A stretch of DNA of 64,000 nt from Pseudomonas citronellolis (lineage in GTDB: Bacteria > Pseudomonadota > Gammaproteobacteria > Pseudomonadales > Pseudomonadaceae), in assembly GCF_900112375.1 (NCBI RefSeq), contig NZ_FOLS01000026.1, positions 62,001-126,000 of the forward strand, given 5' to 3'. The translations under genes and the position numbers were made by a program. Below, piece after piece: positions 7,811 to 20,102 of this stretch (positions are counted from its first letter, which is position 1; each line of letters begins with the position of its first letter). Under the pieces are notes generated by a model that was given only the letters and a program-made list of their open reading frames with translations, was not told the origin of the DNA and did not search any database.

Positions 7811-7839
7811 CGTGGGGCCGGCGCGATACCGGCCCCACG
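7811..7839. terminator. Convergent terminator hairpin between the peptide-binding gene and radC
   Basis: CGTGGGGCCGG (7811-7821) pairs perfectly with CCGGCCCCACG (7829-7839) around a seven-base loop. It sits between two convergent genes. No U-run follows on either strand. Confidence 0.55.
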
Positions 7840-7846
7840 GCGAGCC

Positions 7847-8521
7847 TCACACCCAGCCCATCTCCGCCATCGACAGCGGCTCGCCGTCGCCGACGATGAA
7901 GTGGTCGAGCACGCGTACGTCCACCAGCGCCAGGGCATCCTTCAGGCGCTGCGTCAGCCTGCGGTCGGCCTGGCTCGGCTCGGTGATGCCCGAGGGATGG
8001 TTGTGACTGAGGATCAGCGCCGCGGCGTTGTGCGCCAGGGCGCGTTTGACCACCTGGCGCGGGTAGACGCTGGCGCTGTCGATGGAGCCGTGGAACAGCA
8101 CCTCGAAGGCCAGGACGCGGTGGCGACCGTCGAGGAACAGGCAGGCGAACACCTCGTGGGCCTCGTGGCGCAGCCGCGCCTTGAGGAAGTCGCGCACCGC
8201 CTGCGGGCTCTCCAGGGCGGAATCGCGGCGCAGTTGCTCGGCCAGGTGGCGGCGGGCCATCTCCAGCACCGCCTGCAACTGGGCGTACTTGGCGCGGCCC
8301 AGGCCCAGGTGGCTGCTGAAGCTGGCCTGGTCCGCCTCCAGCAGCGCGCGCAGACTGCCGAACTCGTGGAGCAGGCGCCGCGCCAGTTCCACCGCGCTGC
8401 AACCGGCCACGCCGGTGCGCAGGAAGATGGCCAGCAGCTCGGCGTCGCTGAGGCTGGCCGCGCCGCGTTCGAGGAGTTTTTCCCGCGGGCGTTCCGCCGC
8501 GGGCCAGTGACGAATGCTCAT
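7847..8521 (-). CDS. radC: RadC-family JAB/MPN-domain protein
   Basis: The 224-residue protein begins with a helix-hairpin-helix-like region ([36 protein letters not shown]; then [18 protein letters not shown]). The C-terminal MPN domain carries the metal-binding JAMM motif [18 protein letters not shown] (H-x-H-x7-S-x2-D). Historically called a DNA repair protein, its biochemical role is still uncertain; the JAMM motif predicts a zinc-dependent hydrolase. It is divergent from coaBC across 140 bp, a classic bacterial arrangement. The start ATG has a weak GGGAGG-type site (CAGGGAGGTTGC). Confidence 0.93.
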   Translation of the reverse strand: MSIRHWPAAERPREKLLERGAASLSDAELLAIFLRTGVAGCSAVELARRLLHEFGSLRALLEADQASFSSHLGLGRAKYAQLQAVLEMARRHLAEQLRRDSALESPQAVRDFLKARLRHEAHEVFACLFLDGRHRVLAFEVLFHGSIDSASVYPRQVVKRALAHNAAALILSHNHPSGITEPSQADRRLTQRLKDALALVDVRVLDHFIVGDGEPLSMAEMGWV

Positions 8522-8661
8522 GCAACCTCCCTGTCGAGCCGCCCGCTGTGCCGGGGCGGGCGCTGTGCTATCTTAGCCCGTCCCTTTCGCGCGACCGGAG
8601 GCCTGGGGAGGCGTCTCCGGCCCTGACGCGCGTCATCCAATTCCGAAGATAAGGCGGGCCT

Positions 8662-9870
8662 ATGCAGCGGCTCTATCGAAAACGCATCGTCCTCGGCGTG
8701 GGCGGCGGTATTGCGGCCTACAAGAGCGCCGAACTGGTCCGCCGCCTGCGCGACCAGGGCGCGGAAGTCCGCGTGGTGATGACCCAGGGCGGCCGTGAGT
8801 TCATCACCCCGCTGACGCTCCAGGCGCTGTCCGGCCACCCGGTGCACCTGGACCTGCTCGACCCCGCCGCCGAAGCGGCCATGGGCCACATCGAGCTGGC
8901 CCGCTGGGCCGACCTGGTGCTGATCGCCCCGGCCACCGCGGACGTCATGGCGCGCCTGGCCCAGGGCGTGGCCAACGACCTGCTGACCACCCTGGTGCTG
9001 GCCACCGACGCCCAGGTCGCCCTGGCCCCGGCGATGAACCAGGCCATGTGGCGCGACCCGGCCACCCAGGCCAATGCCGAACTGCTGCGCGGCCGCGGCC
9101 TGCGCTTCTTCGGCCCGGCCGCCGGCAGCCAGGCCTGCGGCGACGTCGGCCCCGGGCGCATGCTCGAGGCCGAGGAGCTGGCCCAGTGCGCCGCCGACTG
9201 CTTCCAGTTCCTGTCGCTGACCGGCCAGCACGTGCTGATCACCGCCGGCCCGACCCAGGAAAACATCGACCCGGTGCGCTACATCACCAACCACAGCTCC
9301 GGGAAGATGGGCTTCGCCCTGGCCGAGGCCGCCGCCGAAGCCGGCGCGCGGGTGACCCTGGTGACCGGCCCGGTGCACCTGCCGACGCCCGACCGGGTGA
9401 GCCGCGTCGACGTGGTCAGCGCCCGCGACATGCTCGCCGCCTGCGAAGCGGCGATGCCGGCCGACCTGCTGATCGCCGCCGCCGCGGTGGCCGACTACCG
9501 CCCCGAGCTGGTCGCCACGCAGAAACTGAAGAAGGACCCGACCACGGGCGACGGCCTGCTGCTGCAGCTGGTGCGCAATCCGGATATCCTCGCCACCCTC
9601 GCCCAGCGCGCCGACCGGCCGTTCAGCGTGGGCTTCGCCGCGGAGACCGAGAACCTGCTGGAGTACGCCTCGCGCAAGCTCAAGGACAAGAACCTCGACC
9701 TGATCGTGGCCAACGACGTGGCCAATCCCTCGATCGGTTTCAACAGCGAAGAGAACGCGATCACCGTGATCGACCGCGAATTGCACGAAACTGCCTTCGC
9801 CCAGACCAGCAAGGGCAAGATCGCCCGCCAGCTGATCGCCTTCATCGCCGACCGCCTCAACCAGCACTGA
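8662..9870 (+). CDS. coaBC: Bifunctional phosphopantothenoylcysteine decarboxylase / phosphopantothenate-cysteine ligase
   Basis: The 402-residue cytosolic enzyme performs two consecutive steps of coenzyme A synthesis. The N-terminal flavoprotein (CoaC) domain runs from about residue 5 to 190. It has [28 protein letters not shown], the PAMNQAMW motif and [12 protein letters not shown] with the catalytic cysteine. The C-terminal CoaB domain begins about residue 190 with [27 protein letters not shown] and includes the KLKK lysine region. It is first in a tight series coaBC-dut-algC-argB, with only 7 bases before dut. Length and motifs are normal. Confidence 0.97.
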   Translation: MQRLYRKRIVLGVGGGIAAYKSAELVRRLRDQGAEVRVVMTQGGREFITPLTLQALSGHPVHLDLLDPAAEAAMGHIELARWADLVLIAPATADVMARLAQGVANDLLTTLVLATDAQVALAPAMNQAMWRDPATQANAELLRGRGLRFFGPAAGSQACGDVGPGRMLEAEELAQCAADCFQFLSLTGQHVLITAGPTQENIDPVRYITNHSSGKMGFALAEAAAEAGARVTLVTGPVHLPTPDRVSRVDVVSARDMLAACEAAMPADLLIAAAAVADYRPELVATQKLKKDPTTGDGLLLQLVRNPDILATLAQRADRPFSVGFAAETENLLEYASRKLKDKNLDLIVANDVANPSIGFNSEENAITVIDRELHETAFAQTSKGKIARQLIAFIADRLNQH

Positions 9871-9877
9871 GAACCCG

Positions 9878-10333
9878 ATGCATTCCCTGCAAGCCAAGAT
9901 CCTCGACCCGCGCCTGGGCGCCGAATTCCCCCTGCCGCAGTACGCCACCCCCGGCTCCGCCGGCCTGGACCTGCGCGCCATGCTCAAGCAGGACACCGTC
10001 CTCGAACCCGGCCAGACGCTGCTGATCCCCACCGGCCTGTCCATCTACATCGCCGACCCGGGCCTGGCCGCGCTGGTGCTGCCGCGCTCCGGCCTGGGCC
10101 ACAAGCACGGCGTGGTGCTGGGCAACCTGGTCGGGCTGATCGACTCGGACTACCAGGGCGAGCTGATGGTCTCCTGCTGGAACCGCGGCAACACCCCCTT
10201 CACCATCGCCATCGGCGAGCGCATCGCCCAACTGGTGCTGGTGCCGGTGGTGCAGGCGCATTTCGAGCTGGTCGACAGCTTCGACGAAAGCCAGCGTGGC
10301 GCCGGCGGTTTCGGGCACTCGGGCAGCCACTGA
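9878..10333 (+). CDS. dut: Deoxyuridine 5'-triphosphate nucleotidohydrolase (dUTPase)
   Basis: The 151-residue enzyme hydrolyses dUTP to dUMP and pyrophosphate, keeping uracil out of DNA and supplying dTMP synthesis. All five trimeric dUTPase motifs are visible: [39 protein letters not shown] and the C-terminal [12 protein letters not shown] that closes over the active site. It lies 7 bases after coaBC and 37 bases before algC. Length is usual for the family. Confidence 0.97.
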   Translation: MHSLQAKILDPRLGAEFPLPQYATPGSAGLDLRAMLKQDTVLEPGQTLLIPTGLSIYIADPGLAALVLPRSGLGHKHGVVLGNLVGLIDSDYQGELMVSCWNRGNTPFTIAIGERIAQLVLVPVVQAHFELVDSFDESQRGAGGFGHSGSH

Positions 10334-10370
10334 CACAATCCTCCAGGACGATTCGCCGAGGAGATGTTGC

Positions 10371-13911
<3,541 letters not shown>

Positions 13912-13918
13912 GCACTAC

Positions 13919-13942
13919 CCGCCACGGCGCCCGCCGTGGCGG
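13919..13942 (+). terminator. Hairpin after argB
   Basis: CCGCCACGG (13919-13927) pairs with CCGTGGCGG (13934-13942) around six bases. It is followed by TTCCCC rather than a clean U-run, so termination may be partial; the thioesterase gene begins 26 bases later. Confidence 0.5.
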
Positions 13943-13968
13943 TTCCCCTCTGCCTCCCGGAGGCCGCA

Positions 13969-14412
13969 ATGCCTTCAGCCTTTCCCGAACGCCATGAATT
14001 CCGCTTCTTCCACGGCCTGCGCGTGCGCTGGTCGGAAGTCGACCCGCAGGGCATCGTCTTCAACGGCAACTACCTGACCTACGCGGACGTCGCCACCACC
14101 GAGTACTACCGCAACCTGGAGATCCGCTACCCGGCCGACCTGCTGCGCGGCGGCGGCGACCTGTTCGCGGTGAAGAGCAGCCTGGAGTACTTCGCCCCGG
14201 CGCGCTACGACGACTGGCTGGACATGGGCGTGCGCGTCGCCCGCCTTGGGCGCAGCAGCCTGACCTTCCAGGTGGCGATCTGGTGCGAGGAGCAGCCGCT
14301 GACCCTCGGCGAGCTGATCTACGCCTACGCCAACGACCAGCGACAGAGCCAGCCCCTGCCGGGCTGGCTGCGCGAGCGCATCACGAAATTCGAGCACTTG
14401 CCCGTCGACTGA
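13969..14412 (+). CDS. Acyl-CoA thioesterase, 4HBT hotdog family
   Basis: The 147-residue protein has a single hotdog domain. The 4-hydroxybenzoyl-CoA thioesterase signature appears as LRVRWSEVDPQGIVFNGNYLTYADVATTEYYRNL, with the catalytic-type Asp in EVDPQGIVFNGNY. Such proteins hydrolyse acyl-CoA thioesters in the cytosol; the substrate is not predictable from sequence. The ATG at 13969 has a CCGGAGG site. The 3' end meets the convergent DUF4124 gene with only four bases between stops. Confidence 0.85.
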   Translation: MPSAFPERHEFRFFHGLRVRWSEVDPQGIVFNGNYLTYADVATTEYYRNLEIRYPADLLRGGGDLFAVKSSLEYFAPARYDDWLDMGVRVARLGRSSLTFQVAIWCEEQPLTLGELIYAYANDQRQSQPLPGWLRERITKFEHLPVD

Positions 14413-14416
14413 CGGA

Positions 14417-15055
14417 CTAGCGGGAGGCGCCGAGCAATTGCGCGAGGCGCGCGCGGTCCGCCTCGAAGGCAGCCTTGGCCTGGGCGCGCAGCTGCTGGTA
14501 GTGGGCGATGTCGCGCAGCAGGCGCTGCTCCTCGTCCTTCAGGTTGGCCAACTGCTCGACCAACTGCTGTGGCACCTGGCGCCCGGCGCGCTCGGCGTCG
14601 GCGGCCTGGGCCTGCAGGTTGCCCTGCTGCGTCTTCAGCGACTGCAGGTTGCCCCGGGCCACGCTGCTCAGGCCATCCAGCTCGGACAGCTTGCGCTCGC
14701 GGGCGCGGTCGACGTCCTCGACGCTGGTGTACAGGCGCAGCAGCTGGGCATCGGAACTGGCCTGGGCGGCAGCGGCCTTGCGCTGCTGGATTTCCTCCGC
14801 GGTCGGCGCCGGCGGCACCACACGGATCACCCGCCCCTGCTCGTTGAGCACCTCGTAGCCCTTGCCGATGTACTGCGACGGCACGCCCAGGCGGTCGATG
14901 ACGGTCACGCCCTTGTCGTTGACGTAGCGGTACATCTCGACGGCGCCGCCGGACGAGGGATTGCCGGCGGCATTCGCCGCCAGCGCCGGCCCGGCCAGCC
15001 CGAAGACCAGCCACCCCATCAATGCACCACGGCGAAAAGCACCCTGCTTGGCCAT
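14417..15055 (-). CDS. DUF4124-domain protein, secreted, coiled-coil C-terminus
   Basis: The 212-residue protein has a signal peptide (MAKQGAFRRGALMGWLVFGLAGPALAA). A short DUF4124 module follows (VEMYRYVNDKGVTVIDRLGVPSQYIGKGYEVLN). The rest is a long Gln/Ala/Arg-rich helical region (about 95-212) likely to form a coiled coil. DUF4124 modules are periplasmic and often precede other domains; their function is unknown. A GTG three codons upstream is possible, but ATG at 15055 has the better spacing from AGGG. It is 19 bases after pyrE on the same strand and may be cotranscribed. In this window DUF4124 also occurs in the M23 peptidase gene at 50822. Confidence 0.8.
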   Translation of the reverse strand: MAKQGAFRRGALMGWLVFGLAGPALAANAAGNPSSGGAVEMYRYVNDKGVTVIDRLGVPSQYIGKGYEVLNEQGRVIRVVPPAPTAEEIQQRKAAAAQASSDAQLLRLYTSVEDVDRARERKLSELDGLSSVARGNLQSLKTQQGNLQAQAADAERAGRQVPQQLVEQLANLKDEEQRLLRDIAHYQQLRAQAKAAFEADRARLAQLLGASR

Positions 15056-15074
15056 GCCGGACACCCTGTTCTGG

Positions 15075-15716
15075 TTAGATTCCGTACTGCGCGCGATAGG
15101 CCTCGACCGCCGGCAGGTGACGCTTGAGCTCGGCGTCGCCGGCCAGGTATTCGAGGACCTGCTCCAGGGACACGATGCTGACCACCGGCATGCCGAAGTC
15201 GCGCTCCACTTCCTGGATCGCCGACAGCTCGCCCTTGCCGCGCTCCTGGCGGTTCAGCGCGATCAGCGTGCCGGCGGCCTTGGCGCCCTGGGCCTCGATG
15301 ATCTGCATGACCTCGCGGATCGCGGTGCCGGCGGTGATCACGTCGTCGACGATCAGCACCCGGCCGGCCAGCGGCGCGCCCACCAGGGTGCCGCCTTCGC
15401 CGTGGTCCTTGGCTTCCTTGCGGTTGAAGCACCAGGGCAGGTCGCGCCCGTGCTGCTCGGCCAGCGCCACCGCTGTAGCGGCCGCCAGCGGGATTCCTTT
15501 ATAGGCCGGGCCGAACAGGACATCGAAATCGATGCCGCTGTCCACGACCGCGGCGGCGTAGAAGCGCCCCAGCCGGGCCAATGCCAGGCCACTGTTGAAC
15601 AGGCCGGCATTGAAGAAGTAGGGACTGGTGCGCCCGGACTTGAGGGTGAATTCACCGAAGCGCAGTACGCCGCGCTCGATGGCGAAACGGATGAAATCGC
15701 GTTGATATGCCTGCAT
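15075..15716 (-). CDS. pyrE: Orotate phosphoribosyltransferase
   Basis: The 213-residue cytosolic enzyme converts orotate and PRPP to OMP in pyrimidine synthesis. It has the PRPP-binding motif [17 protein letters not shown], the substrate loop [14 protein letters not shown] and the flexible loop containing [13 protein letters not shown]. Length is standard. It is divergent from crc across an 82-bp promoter region, the arrangement known from P. aeruginosa and P. putida. Confidence 0.97.
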   Translation of the reverse strand: MQAYQRDFIRFAIERGVLRFGEFTLKSGRTSPYFFNAGLFNSGLALARLGRFYAAAVVDSGIDFDVLFGPAYKGIPLAAATAVALAEQHGRDLPWCFNRKEAKDHGEGGTLVGAPLAGRVLIVDDVITAGTAIREVMQIIEAQGAKAAGTLIALNRQERGKGELSAIQEVERDFGMPVVSIVSLEQVLEYLAGDAELKRHLPAVEAYRAQYGI

Positions 15717-15798
15717 AGGATTAGAACCGGCCGGTATGAATTTAGCTAAACCGTTTGAGCTCGGGTATCATACACACACGTGATTTTGGGGGCCATTT

Positions 15799-16578
15799 AT
15801 GCGGATCATCAGTGTGAACGTGAATGGTATTCAGGCTGCAGCCGAGCGGGGATTGCTCAGCTGGTTGCAAGCCCAGAATGCCGACGTGATCTGCTTGCAG
15901 GATACCCGCGCCTCCGCTTTCGATCTGGACGACCCGTCCTACCAGCTGGACGGCTACTTCCTGTACGCCTGCGACGCCGAAGTGCCCAGCCAGGGTGGCG
16001 TCGCAATCTATAGTCGTCTGCAACCCAAGGCCGTCATAAGCGGGCTGGGTTTCGAGATGGCCGATCGTTACGGGCGCTACCTGCAAGCCGATTTCGATAA
16101 GGTGAGTATTGCCAGCATTCTTCTGCCGAGCGGGCAGGAGGGTGACGAGAACCTGAACCAGAAGTTCAAGTTCATGGAAGACTTCGCCGCCTACCTGAAC
16201 AAGCAGCGCCGCAAGCGCCGCGAGTACATCTATTGTGGGTCGCTGTACCTGGCCCACAACAAGCTGGACGTGAAGAACTGGCGCGAATGCCAGCAGATGC
16301 CCGGCTTCCTCGCGCCCGAGCGCGGCTGGATGGACGAGGTGTTCGGCAACATGGGCTACGTCGATGCCCTGCGCGAGGTCAATCGCGAAGGCGACCAGTA
16401 CAGCTGGTGGCCGGACAGCGAGCAGGCCGAGATGCTGAACCTGGGCTGGCGCTTCGACTACCAGATCCTCACCCCGGGTCTGCGCCGCTTCGTGCGCAGC
16501 GCCAAGCTGCCACGGCAGCCGCGCTTCTCGCGCCACGCGCCGCTGATCATCGACTACGACTGGACGTTGAGCATCTGA
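15799..16578 (+). CDS. crc: Catabolite repression control protein Crc
   Basis: The 259-residue protein has an exonuclease III/EEP fold (MRIISVNVNGIQAAAERGLLSWLQAQNADVICLQDTR). Crc lacks nuclease activity: the family's QETK is QDTR here. In pseudomonads Crc stabilises Hfq on A-rich target mRNAs, repressing catabolic genes until CrcZ-type RNAs relieve it. Sequence and length match P. aeruginosa Crc closely. A GGGGG binding site precedes the ATG, and a TATCAT -10-like hexamer is at 15766-15771. No catabolic targets are adjacent; glc and dctA-like genes further on are the kind Crc regulates. Confidence 0.97.
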   Translation: MRIISVNVNGIQAAAERGLLSWLQAQNADVICLQDTRASAFDLDDPSYQLDGYFLYACDAEVPSQGGVAIYSRLQPKAVISGLGFEMADRYGRYLQADFDKVSIASILLPSGQEGDENLNQKFKFMEDFAAYLNKQRRKRREYIYCGSLYLAHNKLDVKNWRECQQMPGFLAPERGWMDEVFGNMGYVDALREVNREGDQYSWWPDSEQAEMLNLGWRFDYQILTPGLRRFVRSAKLPRQPRFSRHAPLIIDYDWTLSI

Positions 16579-16599
16579 CGGCAGCCCGCGCCCTCCCGG

Positions 16600-16888
16600 C
16601 CGATCGCCGGCCTTGCCGGCGGGATCGCGGACAAAGTCCGCTCCTACGGGGATATGTCGTACCGCATGACCAAGGCGCCCGGCACGGCGGCGTATAACCG
16701 CGAACGGTTATACGCCCTACGGCCCTGGGTTCCCGCGTTCGCGGGAATGACGTCGGGAAACATACTCGCACCCGTCATTCCCGCGAACGCGGGAACCCAA
16801 TAGACATGCTCCTACGCCACCCCACCCGCGCCATTCCCCTGTAGGAGCGCGCCCTGCGCGCGAATCGCGGGCAGGGCCCGCTCCTACA
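16600..16888. repeat. Palindromic repeat cluster downstream of crc
   Basis: The 324-bp gap between crc and the DUF4870 gene holds no gene. It contains a GCCGATCGCCGGCCTTGCCGGCGGGATCGCGGACAAAG-related half-REP (about 16597-16648), the GGCGTATAACCG-CGAA-CGGTTATACGCC palindrome (16689-16716), two facing dRS3-like units (16731-16751 and 16773-16799), and a GTAGGAGCGCGCCCTGCGCGCG...GGGCCCGCTCCTAC REP pair (16841-16888). Confidence 0.75.
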
Positions 16889-16902
16889 AAGAGCGCTTTC
16901 GC

Positions 16903-17265
16903 CTACTTCAACGGCCGCCAGGTGAACGGATAGCGGTAGTCGCGGCCCTCGTTGGCCTTGACTCCGGCGATCACGGTCAGCACCAGGGCGCCGGCGCAGA
17001 CCAACGCCAGCAGCAGGAAGCCGATCACCAGCAGGCAGAGGAAGAAGCTGACCAGCATCGCCAGGCTGACGGTGATCTGGAAGTTCAGCGCTTCCTTGCC
17101 CTGGCTGTCGACGAAGGGATCGGACTCGCGCTTGATCTGCCAGACGATCAGCGGCCCCAGCAGGTTGCCGAAGGGAAAGACCAGCCCGAGGAAGGCGGAG
17201 AAGTGGCAGAACATCGCCCACTGCCGGGCTTCCTGGCTCGGCCGCGCTTGCAGTTCGTCGTTCAT
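16903..17265 (-). CDS. DUF4870-domain membrane protein
   Basis: The 120-residue protein has about three hydrophobic segments: FCHFSAFLGLVFPFGNLLGPLIVW, NFQITVSLAMLVSFFLCLLVIGFLLLALVCAGALVLTVIAGV, with a short polar loop between. The order matches DUF4870 (Tic20-like). Function is unknown in this family. It begins 16 bases after rph on the same strand, so it is likely cotranscribed. Its homologue sits next to rph in PAO1 as I remember. Confidence 0.85.
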   Translation of the reverse strand: MNDELQARPSQEARQWAMFCHFSAFLGLVFPFGNLLGPLIVWQIKRESDPFVDSQGKEALNFQITVSLAMLVSFFLCLLVIGFLLLALVCAGALVLTVIAGVKANEGRDYRYPFTWRPLK

Positions 17266-17281
17266 CCCCGTCCCTCCCGCG

Positions 17282-18001
17282 TCAGTCGGCCAGCGCGGCG
17301 CGCTGCAGTTCGAAGATTTCCTGCATGCCCTGCTGCGCCAGCTCCAGCATGGCGTTCAGCTCGGCCGGCTTGAACGGCTCGCCCTCGGCGGTGCCCTGCA
17401 CCTCGATGAAGCCGCCGGCGTCGGTCATCACCACGTTCAAGTCGGTCTCGGCGGCGGAGTCTTCGAGGTAGTCCAGGTCGAGCACCGGCACGCCCTGGTA
17501 GATGCCCACGGAGACCGCGGCGACCATCTGCTTGAGCGGGTTGCCCTTGAGCGCGCCGCGCTTCTTCAGCACCGCCAGGGCGTCGATCAGCGCCACGGTG
17601 GCGCCGGTGATGGACGCGGTGCGGGTGCCGCCGTCGGCCTGGATCACGTCGCAGTCGATGTACAGGGTGTTCTCGCCCAGCTTGGTCAGGTCCAGCGCGG
17701 CGCGCAGCGAACGGCCGATCAGACGCTGGATTTCCAGGGTGCGGCCGCCCTGCTTGCCGCGGCTGGCCTCGCGCGCATTCCGCTCGCCGGTGGAGCGCGG
17801 CAGCATGCCGTACTCGGCGGTCAGCCAGCCCTGCCCCTGGCCCTTGAGGAAGCGCGGCACGCCGCTCTCGGCGCTCACGGTGCAGATCACCTTGGTGTCG
17901 CCGAACTCCACCAGAACCGAACCCTCGGCATGCTTGGTGTAGTGGCGGGTGATGCGGATCGGGCGCAACTGGTCGGCGGCGCGGCCACTGGGACGGTTCA
18001 T
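17282..18001 (-). CDS. rph: Ribonuclease PH
   Basis: The 239-residue enzyme is a phosphate-dependent 3'-5' exoribonuclease that trims tRNA 3' ends. Typical features are [43 protein letters not shown], the phosphate-binding arginine region [33 protein letters not shown] and the acidic catalytic region [22 protein letters not shown]. It is complete, without the frameshift known in E. coli K-12 strains. It is divergent from yicC across 164 bp. Confidence 0.97.
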   Translation of the reverse strand: MNRPSGRAADQLRPIRITRHYTKHAEGSVLVEFGDTKVICTVSAESGVPRFLKGQGQGWLTAEYGMLPRSTGERNAREASRGKQGGRTLEIQRLIGRSLRAALDLTKLGENTLYIDCDVIQADGGTRTASITGATVALIDALAVLKKRGALKGNPLKQMVAAVSVGIYQGVPVLDLDYLEDSAAETDLNVVMTDAGGFIEVQGTAEGEPFKPAELNAMLELAQQGMQEIFELQRAALAD

Positions 18002-18165
18002 CGAGACTTCCTATGCGAGATTGGATCGGATACTGGCCGCCATTATAGAGGCCCCGGCAGCCAGGCAACCACCGCCGGCGTGCGGCGGCCGGCCCCGCTG
18101 GGGTACAATTGCCGGTTCACGATGACATTTCATCGCTTTCAGCCGAATCACAGCGAGGTAGCCCC

Positions 18166-19029
18166 ATGGTTCACAGCATGACCGCCTTCGCCCGCGTCGA
18201 ACGGGCCGGGACCAATGGGACCCTGAGCTGGGAACTGCGCTCGGTGAACCACCGCTACCTGGAACCCAACCTGCGCCTGCCGGAAACCTTCCGCGACCTC
18301 GAAGGGCCGGTGCGCGAGGCGCTGCGCCAGGGCCTGTCGCGCGGCAAGGTGGAATGCACCCTGCGCTTCAACGAGGACACCGCCGGCAAACCGCTGCAGG
18401 TCGACCGCGAGCGCGCCGCGCAGCTGGTGGCCGCCGCCGAGGGCGTGGCCGCGCTGATCAAGCAGCCGGCGCCGATCGACCCGCTGGCCGTGCTGGCCTG
18501 GCCGGGCGTGCTGGTGGGCGACGCCGCCGACCCGCAGGCGCTCAACGCCGAAGCCATGACCGCCTTCAACCAGGCGCTGGACGAGCTCAAGGCCGGCCGT
18601 GCCCGCGAAGGCGCGGAGCTGGCGCGGATCATCGACGAACGCCTGGGCGCCATGCAGGAAGAAGTGGCCAACCTGCGCGAACTGGTGCCGCAGATGCTCG
18701 GCAACCAGCGGCAGAAGATCCTCGACCGCTTCGCTGAACTGAAGCTGGAAGCCGACCCGCAGCGCCTGGAGCAGGAAATGGTCCTGCTGGCGCAGAAGAG
18801 CGACGTCGCCGAGGAACTCGACCGCCTGAGCACCCACGTCGCCGAGGTGCGCCGCGTGCTCAAGGCCGGTGGCGCCGCCGGCCGCCGCCTGGACTTCCTC
18901 ATGCAGGAACTCAACCGCGAGGCCAACACCCTCGGCTCCAAGGCCTTCGACCCGCGCTCGACCCAGGCCGCGGTGAACCTCAAGGTGCTCATCGAACAGA
19001 TGCGCGAGCAGGTCCAGAATATCGAGTGA
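18166..19029 (+). CDS. yicC: YicC-family endoribonuclease
   Basis: The 287-residue protein begins MVHSMTAFARVERAGTNGTLSWELRSVNHRYLEPNLRLPE and ends with the conserved LMQELNREANTLGSKAFDPRSTQAAVNLKVLIEQMREQVQNIE, both standard for YicC. E. coli YicC is an endoribonuclease affecting small RNA stability. The ATG at 18166 has a GAGG site, and this N-terminus matches the family. A longer frame starts earlier but without support. It is followed by gmk after 41 bases, the common yicC-gmk order. Confidence 0.93.
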   Translation: MVHSMTAFARVERAGTNGTLSWELRSVNHRYLEPNLRLPETFRDLEGPVREALRQGLSRGKVECTLRFNEDTAGKPLQVDRERAAQLVAAAEGVAALIKQPAPIDPLAVLAWPGVLVGDAADPQALNAEAMTAFNQALDELKAGRAREGAELARIIDERLGAMQEEVANLRELVPQMLGNQRQKILDRFAELKLEADPQRLEQEMVLLAQKSDVAEELDRLSTHVAEVRRVLKAGGAAGRRLDFLMQELNREANTLGSKAFDPRSTQAAVNLKVLIEQMREQVQNIE

Positions 19030-19055
19030 GCCGCACGCTCGCTTTCCACCCATAG

Positions 19056-19691
<636 letters not shown>

Positions 19692-19781
19692 CAAACGGCC
19701 CTTCCATAAAGATTGGCGATTTTTTAGACTATTCAGTCCGCCCGGAAACCCGGGCTCCATTTTTCCGCAACGAGGAACACC

Positions 19782-20048
19782 ATGGCCCGCGTCACCGTCG
19801 AAGACTGCCTGGACAACGTCGATAACCGTTTCGAGCTGGTCATGCTCGCCACCAAGCGCGCGCGCCAGCTGGCCACCGGCGGCAAGGAGCCGAAGGTAGC
19901 CTGGGAAAACGACAAGCCCACCGTGGTCGCCCTGCGCGAGATCGCTTCCGGCCTGGTCGATGCTGAAGTCGTTCAGCAGGAGGACGTGGTTGAAGAAGAA
20001 CCGCTGTTCGCCGCCTTCGAAGACGAGGCCAACAACGAGGCCCTGTAA
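19782..20048 (+). CDS. rpoZ: RNA polymerase omega subunit
   Basis: The 88-residue protein begins [59 protein letters not shown], the conserved omega sequence. It assists beta' folding and forms part of the ppGpp site on RNA polymerase. An AACGAGGAACACC sequence gives the binding site. It is followed 54 bases later by spoT, the conserved rpoZ-spoT pairing. Confidence 0.97.
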   Translation: MARVTVEDCLDNVDNRFELVMLATKRARQLATGGKEPKVAWENDKPTVVALREIASGLVDAEVVQQEDVVEEEPLFAAFEDEANNEAL

Positions 20049-20102
20049 TTCGATGACCGGCCGACGACCACAGGCGCCGTCCACTCGGCAGGGGGTGATG
20101 CC